Origin: Mesoaciditoga sp964503355
GTDB lineage: Bacteria; Thermotogota; Thermotogae; Mesoaciditogales; Mesoaciditogaceae
Direction of reading: 5' to 3'
Assembly (NCBI GenBank): GCA_964503355.1
Contig: CAZCZS010000025.1
Coordinates: forward strand, 1-21,582
DNA: 21,582 bases
Shown here: in pieces, positions 1 through 7,246 of the stretch
Numbering within the stretch: the stretch's first letter is position 1
Layout of the letters: each line of letters opens with the position of its first letter
Made by a program: the position numbers and the translations under genes
The notes under the pieces: model-generated
Database searches by the model: none
The model's input: only the letters and a program-made list of their open reading frames with translations
What the model was told of the DNA's origin: nothing

Positions 1-71
1 CAATGAACTTTGTTACATCCCAATCTTTTTTCGTTACTTTCGTGCACAACATGAGTTACTATATTAAAGGT

Positions 72-107
72 AAAGCAAAATCCCGAGTTCACCCGGGATT
101 TTGCTTT
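72..107 (-). terminator. Hairpin terminator after the methyltransferase-acyltransferase gene
   Basis: A perfect 14-bp inverted repeat (72-85 with 94-107) closes an 8-nt loop. It lies 15 bp beyond the stop codon of the minus-strand gene ending at 123. On the minus strand the stem ends in CTTT and is followed by a T-rich stretch. On the plus strand it is also followed by a T-rich stretch, so it may act in both directions. Bases 1-71 hold nothing that I can call a gene. Confidence 0.75.
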
Positions 108-122
108 TGTTTCTCCATACAG

Positions 123-1598
123 TCAATTTCTGTATCTCCAATAGTTTTCGTCATCTTTTTTCAGAAAATCGACCCATTCTTTCCACATCAACGGTGACGT
201 TTTACGGGGATGCACTTCATACAATTCTTTCGAGTAGAGATAGAATTCGTGTCTCGATTCCACTAAAAAAGCCTTAACCTTCGAGAGTTCTATTTTCTCA
301 TTTCCAAACACGATTTGCCTCTCATTTAGCGAAATTTTCATTTCTTTGTCGTTAACGAGCGCAACATCTTCAATTGGAAGTTCTGTCACGTCTCGAGGAT
401 AGATATCATCGTGCATTTTTCGAAGCTGTTCGACGGACGGCTTTATCCAAGATTTTCCACATCGTTGACACGAAAATCCGTTTTTAAAAGATTTCAAGCT
501 TGAAATGCTTTTACACGCTGGGCATTTCCAAAGATAACTTTCCACACCACGGTAATCCTTGTACACAGCCTTTGGTGGAACGGTATCTTTCAAGACGAAT
601 TCAAAAGCCTTTTCGTAATCTTCAAAAGGCGTTAATTCTCCAATCACAACTTTGACCATTCCTTTACTGAATTTGGAAGCCCATCGGGGCCACATCAAGT
701 GAGCTCCCTCTATTCTCACCGGTAAAATTGGCATTTTAAAGGTGTTCATCAATCTATCTATACCGTTTTTTACATTTAATGGTCTACCGTCCCAGCTTCT
801 TTCATTTTCTATGAAAATTCCCGCCACTCCTCCATGTTTCAAAGCTCTGGCCATTTTCATGATCGCGGAAGAATCGGCGGTGTAACGCTTTATTGGAAAC
901 ATTCCAACGTGATCTATAAGCCATTTCATATTCTCGTAATGCGCCCAACTAAGGGGGGCCTTCATGTAAACGTTCATGGCATCCATTATGAAAAACGGAT
1001 CGAAATAACAATTATGGTTTGACACGACGATGTAAGGGGGTGTAGGTATGTTTTCCTTTCCAACGGTGTGTACATCGTAGAAGAATTTTATGAGAAATTT
1101 TCCAATCATGTAGAGAAATACGAAAAGAAAAGGAGGATCCTTCGCTTCGTCTATCTTCCATCTTTTCGTCGGGAGAAAGAGAGGTGTGGATACCTTATAT
1201 CTTTCAAAATCTTCGAATTTCTTTTTCAATCCTTTCTCTTCGAAAGAAATAAGAACGAACAAAACGAAGAGCTCGACGAGTATAAATGGTAAAGTTAGCA
1301 AATTGAAGAATAGGGATATCCCAAGCGTGTAAAGAAAATATCCAAAGTAGATGGGATGTCTTGACATCGAATAAGGCCCGCATTTAACCAGCACTTTTGG
1401 AGCTTTCTTTCCAAAAAACGGAGCACCGATCCCCACGATAACCAGATAAGAAGTTGCCAAAGCGGCCCAAAACAGACCACTAACCATGAAAAACATCCCC
1501 CACCACAAATGAGGATGCGTCCCGTAAAGATCGGCAATGATCACGGTTAACGTTGGAATTACGATCCAATACAACGTGAACTTAAAGAACGCCAACAT
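123..1598 (-). CDS. Fusion of ICMT/PEMT-type membrane methyltransferase, PlsC-like acyltransferase and zinc ribbon
   Basis: The protein has 491 residues. Residues 1-145 contain about four membrane segments (near 5-22, 31-57, 82-98, 100-119) and the signature of the isoprenylcysteine/phospholipid methyltransferase family: CGPYSMSRHPIYFGY from residue 73, then EE(120-121) leading to a TPLFLP end. Residues about 165-335 match the glycerolphosphate acyltransferase (PlsC) fold: catalytic H195-x4-D200, FPIKR at 234-238, a variant block III ENERS (264-268; the family usually has EGTRS) and PVRIEGA at 293-299. A CxxC-x14-CxxC zinc ribbon follows (C359, C362, C377, C380), then about 90 residues that I do not recognise. 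It starts 14 bp after the pyrophosphatase stop, whose TAG is part of the TAGGAG ribosome binding site, so it is the last gene of the operon. A role in membrane lipid acylation and headgroup methylation is an inference. The domain identities are fairly secure; the substrate is unknown. Confidence 0.85.
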   Translation of the reverse strand: MLAFFKFTLYWIVIPTLTVIIADLYGTHPHLWWGMFFMVSGLFWAALATSYLVIVGIGAPFFGKKAPKVLVKCGPYSMSRHPIYFGYFLYTLGISLFFNLLTLPFILVELFVLFVLISFEEKGLKKKFEDFERYKVSTPLFLPTKRWKIDEAKDPPFLFVFLYMIGKFLIKFFYDVHTVGKENIPTPPYIVVSNHNCYFDPFFIMDAMNVYMKAPLSWAHYENMKWLIDHVGMFPIKRYTADSSAIMKMARALKHGGVAGIFIENERSWDGRPLNVKNGIDRLMNTFKMPILPVRIEGAHLMWPRWASKFSKGMVKVVIGELTPFEDYEKAFEFVLKDTVPPKAVYKDYRGVESYLWKCPACKSISSLKSFKNGFSCQRCGKSWIKPSVEQLRKMHDDIYPRDVTELPIEDVALVNDKEMKISLNERQIVFGNEKIELSKVKAFLVESRHEFYLYSKELYEVHPRKTSPLMWKEWVDFLKKDDENYWRYRN

Positions 1599-1612
1599 TT
1601 CAAAACAAGCTC

Positions 1613-3232
1613 CTATCTCATATCTCTAAGAATTTGGCCTATCTTTGGAAGGAAATCTTTTTTCCTTGACATGACGTTTTTCAACGTTATAGGTTGTTTT
1701 TGAGATGAGAACTTGCTTAAGCAAGTGGCATCACCATCCACGAAAAGATCACTCGCATTTTCGAAAACGTTTGTAAACAGAACGAAAAAGCAATCCAATC
1801 CGAAATTTTTCCTTATCCTTTTCACCGTTTTTTCGATCTCTTTGGCGCGTTTTTTATCGTATTCGAAGGACGGTACCATCACCTGGGAGATCATTATGTT
1901 TTTCCCGAAGATCACGTATCTCTTCACGTCGCGATTCAAAATTTCTTCGAGAGATAAACCTTCCAAATTCATGCCAGCCTTTATCAAATCCGTTCCGTAC
2001 TTCGTTATATCAACTTTTGCTATACCTGCCAGGTAATTGGCCATCTTCACATCCGCATCGGTCGTGGTGGACAACCTTAAAACCAAGGTATCCGAAAGTA
2101 TTCCACTCAAAAGCGCACCGGCTATTTTTTGAGAAGGTTTTATCTTAGATTCCACGTATTTCTTTGCTATGATCGTCGAAGTGGAACCGAGTGGATCGTT
2201 TAAAAATTTCACGGGTCTTAGCGTATTTATGGTTCCCAGCCTGTGGTGATCTATTATCTCCAATATTTCAGCCTCTTCTATGCCATCCACAGCTTGAGAA
2301 AATTCGTTATGATCCAGCAATATCACAGACTTATGAACATCCTCCATTAAAGTCGTTCGCGTGATCACCCCTAAGAGTCGCTTCTTATCGTCTACAACAC
2401 ATGCACTTCTGAACTTCGAAAGGTAAACAAGCTCTCTGGTGTAACCTATCGTATCGTCTAAACCGACCGTTGGTACATCCTTGGTCATGATCATTTTGGC
2501 CGGCAAAGAGAGATTTATCATCTTCCCAACGCCAAAGGCATCGAGAGAAGTTGCAAGCAAAGAAGTATCATGCTTCTTCGCCTCACGAATGACCCTTTCG
2601 CCCACAGGCGCCCCATCGACCACTATCAAAGCGGCTATTCCATGATTTATCAGCGCCAGTTGAGCGGGTTCGTTATCACCAACGACGGCGACATCATCTC
2701 GGGATAATTTCTCAAGTGCAACGTGAAGTGCGTCCACAACAGTGTAAACCTTTCCGCTCAATCTTTCATGAGCCGAAATGAATATCTTCGCTTTTAAAAT
2801 TCTTGCCAGTGTTTTCAACTCTATAGGAGCGACGCGAAGAGGTTCTATCTTCAACCTTCTCACGTACACCTTGGCAAGGCCTCTTTCGCTTATGAGACCT
2901 TTTAATTTTCCATTTTCATCTACAATCGGAACGTTTTTAACATCGTATTTGTCCATCAGTGCCGCCACATCGACCGTTGGAACATCCTCCAACGCACTTA
3001 CAAGGGGAGGGAGTTTCATATCTGATACCCTCGCCTCAACGCTTTCAACGAAGATTGGAGGAGAGATGTTGAAGAAAGAAAGGGCGAACTGCGACTCCGG
3101 ATTGATCTCACCGCAGCGGGCAGCAACGTATTTTCCGCTTTCGAAGTGATTCAGAAAATCTTCGTAACCAATTGCGCTACATATGCTGTCGGTATCCGGA
3201 TTTTTGTGACCGATGATTAGTACCTTAGACGT
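1613..3232 (-). CDS. ppaC: Manganese-dependent inorganic pyrophosphatase, family II with CBS and DRTGG domains (non-canonical start)
   Basis: It hydrolyses pyrophosphate to phosphate in the cytoplasm. Domain order with an ACG start at 3230-3232 (539 residues): a DHH N-terminal part with GHKNPDTDS (H9, D13, D15 as metal ligands), CBS 1 (about 72-125), a DRTGG-like region (about 150-235), CBS 2 (about 239-300), the second half of the active site (D307; D328-H329-H330), and a DHHA2 C-terminal domain. This is the usual architecture and length of the nucleotide-regulated CBS-PPases, in which adenine nucleotides bind the CBS pair. The first ATG is at 3019, but a start there would drop 71 codons carrying the first metal-binding motif. 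The reading frame stays open upstream to a TGA just before a GGGGGAG ribosome binding site. Within that stretch there is no ATG, GTG or TTG ahead of the motif. ACG, 6 nt behind the GGAG, is where a start is expected, and it overlaps the mnmG stop. The start is therefore uncertain; the function is not. Confidence 0.88.
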   Translation of the reverse strand, partial: TSKVLIIGHKNPDTDSICSAIGYEDFLNHFESGKYVAARCGEINPESQFALSFFNISPPIFVESVEARVSDMKLPPLVSALEDVPTVDVAALMDKYDVKNVPIVDENGKLKGLISERGLAKVYVRRLKIEPLRVAPIELKTLARILKAKIFISAHERLSGKVYTVVDALHVALEKLSRDDVAVVGDNEPAQLALINHGIAALIVVDGAPVGERVIREAKKHDTSLLATSLDAFGVGKMINLSLPAKMIMTKDVPTVGLDDTIGYTRELVYLSKFRSACVVDDKKRLLGVITRTTLMEDVHKSVILLDHNEFSQAVDGIEEAEILEIIDHHRLGTINTLRPVKFLNDPLGSTSTIIAKKYVESKIKPSQKIAGALLSGILSDTLVLRLSTTTDADVKMANYLAGIAKVDITKYGTDLIKAGMNLEGLSLEEILNRDVKRYVIFGKNIMISQVMVPSFEYDKKRAKEIEKTVKRIRKNFGLDCFFVLFTNVFENASDLFVDGDATCLSKFSSQKQPITLKNVMSRKKDFLPKIGQILRDMR

Positions 3233-5078
3233 TTTTAACTCCCCCTTTCAAGTGCGCGTCTAAAAGCAAGATATCAGTTGGTGTTACACCTTGAATTTTA
3301 GAAGCTTCTCCCAAATTTCGCGGCTTGTATTTCATCAATTTTTGCATCGATTCTGTGGAAAGACCCACTATCTTAGAATAGTCAAAATTTTCAGGTATTT
3401 TAACCTTTTCAAGCTTTTGAAGCCGCCTTACGCTTTCCAACTCTTTTTGGATGTAACCACCGTATTTCGCTTCTATCTCAAGTTCCACTGCAACTTCGGG
3501 ATCATTCACCGGTTCAGGATCGTACTTTTTTACGTCTTGATACGTTACTCCCGGGGCTCTTAGCAAACTGAGGAGTGAAACATGTTTATCCGTTTTCAAT
3601 TTTTCCTTTAACTCTTGTGGGATTTTCATGTGAATCTTATCAAGACGCTCAATCGATTCCTTAACCTCTTTTTCTATTCTTAGCGTTCTTTCGTAGAATT
3701 CCTTGCTCACCGTACCAACGCGATAGCCGTACTTTGCCAATCTTAAATGAGCGTTGTCATCTCTTAGTAAGAGTCTGTATTCAGCTCGGGAAGTTAACAT
3801 TCTGTAAGGTTCATCAACACCTTTGGAAGTTATATCATCTATCAAAACGCCAATGTAAGCTTCATACCTTTTCAAGACGATTTGCTCTTCTCCTCTTAGT
3901 TTTAACCCCGCATTTATCCCGGCGATTATCCCTTGACCGGCAGCTTCTTCGTAACCACTTGTGCCGTTTATTTGACCAGCAAAGTAAAGGTTTTCTATCA
4001 CCTTGGATTCCAGCGTTGGATAAAGTTGGGTTGGATCGGCGAAATCGTATTCAACCGCGTACGCGGGTCTCACTATCTTCGCGTGTTCCAATCCTTTAAG
4101 TGTATGAAGCATCTCTATTTGAGCATCGTATGGCAAAGAAGTGCTGAATCCATTCACGTAATACTCCAGGGTTCTCTTTCCTTCAGGTTCTATGAAGAGT
4201 TGGTGAGAATCTCTGTCGGGAAACTTAACGACCTTATCTTCTATCGAAGGACAATATCGAGGTCCAACGGAATGAATAAGCTTAACTTCTCCGTACATTG
4301 GCGAAAATTTCAAATTTTCTCTTATTATGTCATGCGTTTTTGGATTGGTGCGTGTTATGTAACAAGGATATTCCTTTGACAAGACGACAGGTTCATCTCT
4401 GTAAGAAAAAGCGAGGGGTTCATCCCACGTATCCTGTCTCTCAAGCACAGAAAAATCTATGGAAGATTTCAAAACACGTGGAGGAGTACCGGTTTTGAAT
4501 CTAGACATGTTTATTCCAAGATTCCTCAAATTTTCGGTTAATCCTTCAGCGGGTGGTTCTCCCATTCTTCCCGCTGGGATTGATTTAGGACCTATGAATA
4601 TCTTTCCACCAAGAAAAGTTCCCGTTGTCAAGATAACGGCCTTGCACTCGTATTTTATTCCCAAAGCCGTTTCTATTCCCACCACTTTATCGTTTTTGAC
4701 CATTATTTTCGTTACAGTTCCCTGACGAAGGGTCAAATTCTTCTGTTCCAGCACCATCTTCTTCGCCGTTATGGAATACTCGTATTTGTCAACTTGAGCT
4801 CGTAGCGCTCGAACGGCGGGACCCTTTGAGGTGTTCAAGATGCGAATGTTTATCATGGAGCGGTCGGTTATGCGAGCCATCTCTCCACCCAACGCGTCCA
4901 CTTCTCTCGCTATTTGTCCCTTGGCTGGCCCTCCGATGGCGGGATTACATGGCGTCCAAGCAAGCGTGTCAAGATTTATTCCCAACAACAAAGTTTTCAA
5001 TCCCTGACGCGCCGTTGCCAAAGCCGCTTCCACACCGGCATGTCCGGAACCAACAACCGCCACATCGTATCTTTCCAT
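3225..5078 (-). CDS. mnmG: tRNA uridine-5-carboxymethylaminomethyl modification enzyme MnmG
   Basis: FAD- and NADH-dependent enzyme that with MnmE installs the carboxymethylaminomethyl group on U34 of tRNAs. MnmE is not in this window. From the ATG at 5078 the protein has 617 residues, full length for the family. It shows the FAD-binding GSGHAG (10-15), the conserved PCNPAIGG block with C44, GTFLGGKIFIG (153-163), C239 in the PCYITRTNP segment (the second conserved cysteine) and GYEEAAGQGIIAG near residue 370. A TTG 18 bp upstream (5096) is also in frame, but the ribosome binding site AAAGGTGAT sits between the two and places initiation at the ATG. It is the first gene of a three-gene operon. 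Its stop overlaps the likely start of the pyrophosphatase gene, which suggests translational coupling. Confidence 0.96.
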   Translation of the reverse strand: MERYDVAVVGSGHAGVEAALATARQGLKTLLLGINLDTLAWTPCNPAIGGPAKGQIAREVDALGGEMARITDRSMINIRILNTSKGPAVRALRAQVDKYEYSITAKKMVLEQKNLTLRQGTVTKIMVKNDKVVGIETALGIKYECKAVILTTGTFLGGKIFIGPKSIPAGRMGEPPAEGLTENLRNLGINMSRFKTGTPPRVLKSSIDFSVLERQDTWDEPLAFSYRDEPVVLSKEYPCYITRTNPKTHDIIRENLKFSPMYGEVKLIHSVGPRYCPSIEDKVVKFPDRDSHQLFIEPEGKRTLEYYVNGFSTSLPYDAQIEMLHTLKGLEHAKIVRPAYAVEYDFADPTQLYPTLESKVIENLYFAGQINGTSGYEEAAGQGIIAGINAGLKLRGEEQIVLKRYEAYIGVLIDDITSKGVDEPYRMLTSRAEYRLLLRDDNAHLRLAKYGYRVGTVSKEFYERTLRIEKEVKESIERLDKIHMKIPQELKEKLKTDKHVSLLSLLRAPGVTYQDVKKYDPEPVNDPEVAVELEIEAKYGGYIQKELESVRRLQKLEKVKIPENFDYSKIVGLSTESMQKLMKYKPRNLGEASKIQGVTPTDILLLDAHLKGGVKNV

Positions 5079-5179
5079 CAAATCACCTTTTTTCAATTCA
5101 TTTTTCTCTTTTCAAACGAATCTATTCTTACAAGTGAAGCATATCGATTTTAACCCACTCGATAAAAAACACATTCTTC

Positions 5180-5188
5180 ATTTTATCA
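5180..5188 (-). promoter_or_regulatory. mnmG: Possible extended -10 promoter of the mnmG operon
   Basis: The minus strand reads TGATAAAAT here, an extended -10 (TG-N-TAAAAT) about 100 bp upstream of the mnmG start. The best -35 candidate at an 18-bp spacing is TTTCAC, which is weak. No better sigma-70-like site was seen between the repeat and mnmG. It is a tentative call only. Confidence 0.3.
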
Positions 5189-5250
5189 GATCTCAACTTG
5201 TGCGTGAAAGTTTTGTTTTAACGAAAAAGTTTTTATCAAAACAAATAAAA

Positions 5251-5615
5251 GAAAATCAGCACGTGGATTGTAGTTCTGTAGTGCCGTTTTTATTCGTTTT
5301 TGTATTTGTCACGTGCCATGCGCTTTTACCTCTTACTTGTTATCACTCACTTTTTCGTTATTGCGGATCTGACACACTTACACAGTTGATGAAAGTCTTT
5401 GACCTTAACGTCATTGCGGGCTTGAACCGCAATCCCGTCCTTTTGAAGTGAGGATGAGATCCCGGATCAGGTCCGGGACGACCTTCGGTCGGTTTAGGAT
5501 GACCTCTGGTTGGTACAGCATGACATATTCAAAAAATCCCCTTCTCGCTTGGAAAGCGATGCGTGTTTGCCAAAAGCCATTGGCTTGTAAAGTTGACTAC
5601 AAAGCTGATGAATTA
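5251..5615 (+). repeat. Dispersed structured repeat, copy 1
   Basis: About 365 bp of non-coding DNA that reappears, diverged, at 17132-17500 in the same orientation. The shared blocks include a 28-nt identical stretch (5291-5318 with 17175-17202), a 22-nt identical stretch ending in GTTATTGCGGA, and a final AGTTGAC-containing block. Copy 1 holds clear hairpins: ATTGCGG/CCGCAAT (5413-5419 with 5427-5433), TCCCGGA/TCCGGGA (5460-5466 with 5472-5478), TCGCTT/AAGCGA (5545-5550 with 5554-5559) and GCCAA/TTGGC (5569-5573 with 5580-5584). No open reading frame of note is conserved between the copies. It could be a MITE-like or REP-like element or a structured RNA; I cannot tell which. Confidence 0.75.
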
Positions 5616-5631
5616 GCAATTTTGTAAAAAC

Positions 5632-5660
5632 TTGACATTTTGGTTAAAAAGTGGTAATAT
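5632..5660 (+). promoter_or_regulatory. Strong plus-strand sigma-70-type promoter facing the tRNA gene
   Basis: TTGACA (5632-5637) and TAATAT (5655-5660) are separated by exactly 17 bp. The promoter directs transcription rightward, straight into the hairpin at 5676-5692 and then antisense through the minus-strand tRNA. The only plus-strand gene downstream before a terminator is the 53-codon gene at 5872. The hairpin ahead is followed on this strand by a T run (5698-5704) after a 5-nt spacer, so some transcripts may end there. Confidence 0.6.
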
Positions 5661-5669
5661 TGAAATAGC

Positions 5670-5692
5670 AAAAAAGCGGTGTTTACCACCGC
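5670..5692 (-). terminator. Rho-independent terminator of the tRNA gene
   Basis: The stem GCGGTG/CACCGC (5676-5681 with 5687-5692) has a 5-nt loop and is followed directly by TTTTTT on the minus strand (5675 down to 5670). It lies 24 bp beyond the encoded CCA end of the tRNA. Confidence 0.85.
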
Positions 5693-5716
5693 GCACGTTT
5701 TTTTCTTGTTTATCCC

Positions 5717-5792
5717 TGGTGGGCTCAGGTGGACTCGAACCACCGACCGCCCGGTTATGAGCCGGGAGCTCTACCAACTGAGCTATGAGCCC
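5717..5792 (-). tRNA. tRNA with CAU anticodon (elongator Met; Ile2 not excluded)
   Basis: It is a 76-nt cloverleaf with an encoded CCA. The acceptor stem is GGGCTCA/TGAGCCC with discriminator A, the D arm is GCTC/GAGC, the anticodon stem is CCCGG/CCGGG around CTCATAA (anticodon at 5757-5759), and the T arm contains GGTTCGAGTCC. Position 1 is paired to 72, so it is not the initiator tRNA, which has an unpaired first position. A CAU anticodon can be elongator methionine or, after lysidine modification by TilS, isoleucine (AUA). I favour methionine but cannot separate the two by eye. Confidence 0.95.
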
Positions 5793-5804
5793 AAAGACGT
5801 GTAG

Positions 5805-5833
5805 ATTATAAACTAATTAGCCGTCTATGTCAA
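5805..5833 (-). promoter_or_regulatory. Consensus promoter of the tRNA gene
   Basis: On the minus strand TTGACA (5833-5828) and TATAAT (5810-5805) are separated by 17 bp, a perfect sigma-70 consensus. The -10 ends 12 bp before the mature 5' end of the tRNA, leaving a very short leader. Confidence 0.9.
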
Positions 5834-5871
5834 GATGGGATGCGTAGGAAAAAGTGAGGTGATTGGAAACA

Positions 5872-6033
5872 ATGGTTTACAAATCTGATCCAGTGAAAAC
5901 CCTTCTTTCCAAGTATCCCAGATTAATCATAATAAAAGCCGCCTTTAATTTATTCAAAGATCACCAAAAAATCAGTGTATCAGCGTTGGAAAGAATTATC
6001 CAGGAAGAATTCGAAAGATGCGGAAGTAGCTGA
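5872..6033 (+). CDS. Small uncharacterised protein, 53 residues
   Basis: An ATG follows a good ribosome binding site (GAGGTGATT, 9 nt upstream), and the frame is open for 53 codons to a TGA. A rho-independent terminator follows 26 bp later. The product is predicted to be helical and charged, beginning MVYKSDPVKTLL and ending in a glutamate-rich helix with FERCGSS. There is one cysteine near the end and no membrane segment. Ribosome binding site, codon pattern and dedicated terminator all support a real gene. I do not recognise the family. The likely promoter is either the one at 5632-5660, which would give a long leader antisense to the tRNA, or an unseen closer one. Confidence 0.65.
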   Translation: MVYKSDPVKTLLSKYPRLIIIKAAFNLFKDHQKISVSALERIIQEEFERCGSS

Positions 6034-6059
6034 CTCACCATACAATCTGGTAAGAGAAG

Positions 6060-6087
6060 AGCGAAGTGAATTACACTTCGCTTTTTT
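6060..6087 (+). terminator. Terminator of the 53-codon gene, overlapping the convergent transporter gene end
   Basis: The stem AGCGAAGTG/CACTTCGCT (6060-6068 with 6074-6082) has loop AATTA and is followed by a plus-strand T run to 6087. The loop contains the stop codon of the minus-strand transporter gene, and the downstream arm codes for its last residues. On the minus strand no T run follows, so it mainly serves the plus strand. Confidence 0.85.
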
Positions 6088-6958
6088 CTTTGGCGGTCTT
6101 TAAATGTGTGAAGATCGCGGAAAAAACTATCAACGAAAAACCCACGATCTGTAAAGGTGAAAAACTTTCACTCAAGATCAAATAAGAAAAAAACGCGGCG
6201 GATACCGGCTCGCCCGCGTAGATGAAAGCTGAAGGAATGGTGCCAACGTTTTTTTGGTACTTCATCTGTATCAACAAAGCGATGAGACTCGCGAAAAGTG
6301 CTATAAATCCTATGATCATCACGTCGGAAATGTGCCATTTGTCATTGGAAAGGTTAAAAGCGTAAAGAGGGATGTTAACGAGTGTCATGAATGCCATTTG
6401 AAAAAAGGTAAGGGCTATGTGTTTGTTCTTGAGTTTTTTTGTTATGCCGGTTGTCATTACCACATGAAAAGCGAAAGCCACCGCGCAACCTATCGTTAAA
6501 AAATCTCCCACGTTTGGATTGAACACGTTCTCTGTCATTTCTGAAAGATATATTCCAAACGTCGCCGTAAAAAGGCCAAGGATGACCGTGAAACTCAAAC
6601 GACTTTTTTCTATAAAAAAAGAAAAAAACGGAATGAGCACTATGTAAAGGGCGGTTATAAAACCACTTTTGGCCGGGCTTGTATACGAAAGACCCCACGT
6701 TTGTAAGATATATCCTGCGGACATCAAAGTACCAAGTATCATTCCTTCTTTCCATACGAATCTCAAATCTCTTTTTATCGTTGGAAAAAACATGAAAAGC
6801 AGGAGCATATCAGCCGCGAGAAATCTGTAAAAATTAAGACTGAATGGAGAAATATCCGCCAACACCATCTTTTCAAATGGAAACGTGGCTCCCCATATGG
6901 TTACAAGTACTATCAGCATGATCGTGCTTTTTGCTTTGATGTTCATACCATGCTCCAT
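6071..6958 (-). CDS. EamA/DMT-superfamily membrane transporter
   Basis: From the ATG at 6958 the protein has 295 residues, the normal length for the ten-helix EamA family of drug/metabolite exporters. It has the two repeated halves: IWGATFPFEKM near the first helix, the RFLAADMLLL segment, and a second half ending in a conserved region with FIYAGEPVSAAFFSYLILSE. The Ala-Gly-Glu-Pro-Val stretch before the ninth helix is typical of EamA domains. An in-frame ATG five codons upstream (6973) lacks a ribosome binding site, whereas GGAGGAAC (6970-6963) sits 6 nt before the ATG at 6958 and fixes the start. It stands alone, divergent from the sugar operon and convergent with the small gene. The substrate cannot be predicted; amino acids or other small metabolites are usual. 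Confidence 0.9.
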   Translation of the reverse strand: MEHGMNIKAKSTIMLIVLVTIWGATFPFEKMVLADISPFSLNFYRFLAADMLLLFMFFPTIKRDLRFVWKEGMILGTLMSAGYILQTWGLSYTSPAKSGFITALYIVLIPFFSFFIEKSRLSFTVILGLFTATFGIYLSEMTENVFNPNVGDFLTIGCAVAFAFHVVMTTGITKKLKNKHIALTFFQMAFMTLVNIPLYAFNLSNDKWHISDVMIIGFIALFASLIALLIQMKYQKNVGTIPSAFIYAGEPVSAAFFSYLILSESFSPLQIVGFSLIVFSAIFTHLKTAKEKSEV

Positions 6959-7177
6959 TTTTTGTTCCTCCATTTTTTCAGTGAAAAATATTCACAGAGA
7001 GTTTAACATATAATTTTCACGTTTTGAGCTCTTATGAAAAGAAACGCTTCTGATAATCTTGAATTAACCACACTAACGATTTCGATTAAAAACGGAGATT
7101 TCATGCGAAACAAATGCACATTCCCCTCTCATTAACTCTAAGAGCCTTTAATCGTCGAATTTAACTCATTTTAAGAA

Positions 7178-7207
7178 TTGACATGGTTGCTTTGAAAATA
7201 TTAAAAT
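7178..7207 (+). promoter_or_regulatory. Promoter of the ROK/mannoside operon
   Basis: TTGACA (7178-7183) and TAAAAT (7202-7207) are separated by 18 bp and are followed at once by the palindromic operator at 7211-7227. It lies 40 bp upstream of the ROK gene start. The rest of the intergenic stretch from 6974 to 7177 shows no gene. Confidence 0.75.
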
Positions 7208-7210
7208 TAG

Positions 7211-7227
7211 TAAGGAAAGTTTCCTTA
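7211..7227 (+). promoter_or_regulatory. 17-bp palindromic operator, probable ROK repressor site
   Basis: TAAGGAAA-G-TTTCCTTA is a perfect inverted repeat with 8-bp arms. It sits across the expected transcription start, 4 bp after the -10. ROK repressors of the NagC/Mlc/XylR type bind such palindromes as dimers, and the next gene is a ROK repressor, so autoregulation of the operon is the natural reading. I saw no second copy in the window. Confidence 0.7.
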
Positions 7228-7246
7228 TTGATTGAAAGGAGAACGT

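Noticed and set aside
3019..3021. The ATG at 3019 as the start of the pyrophosphatase
   Set aside because: It would remove the first metal-binding motif and the upstream codons that clearly encode it in frame.
5251..5792. An integration site in the tRNA gene
   Set aside because: No second copy of the tRNA 3' end and no integrase were found in the window.
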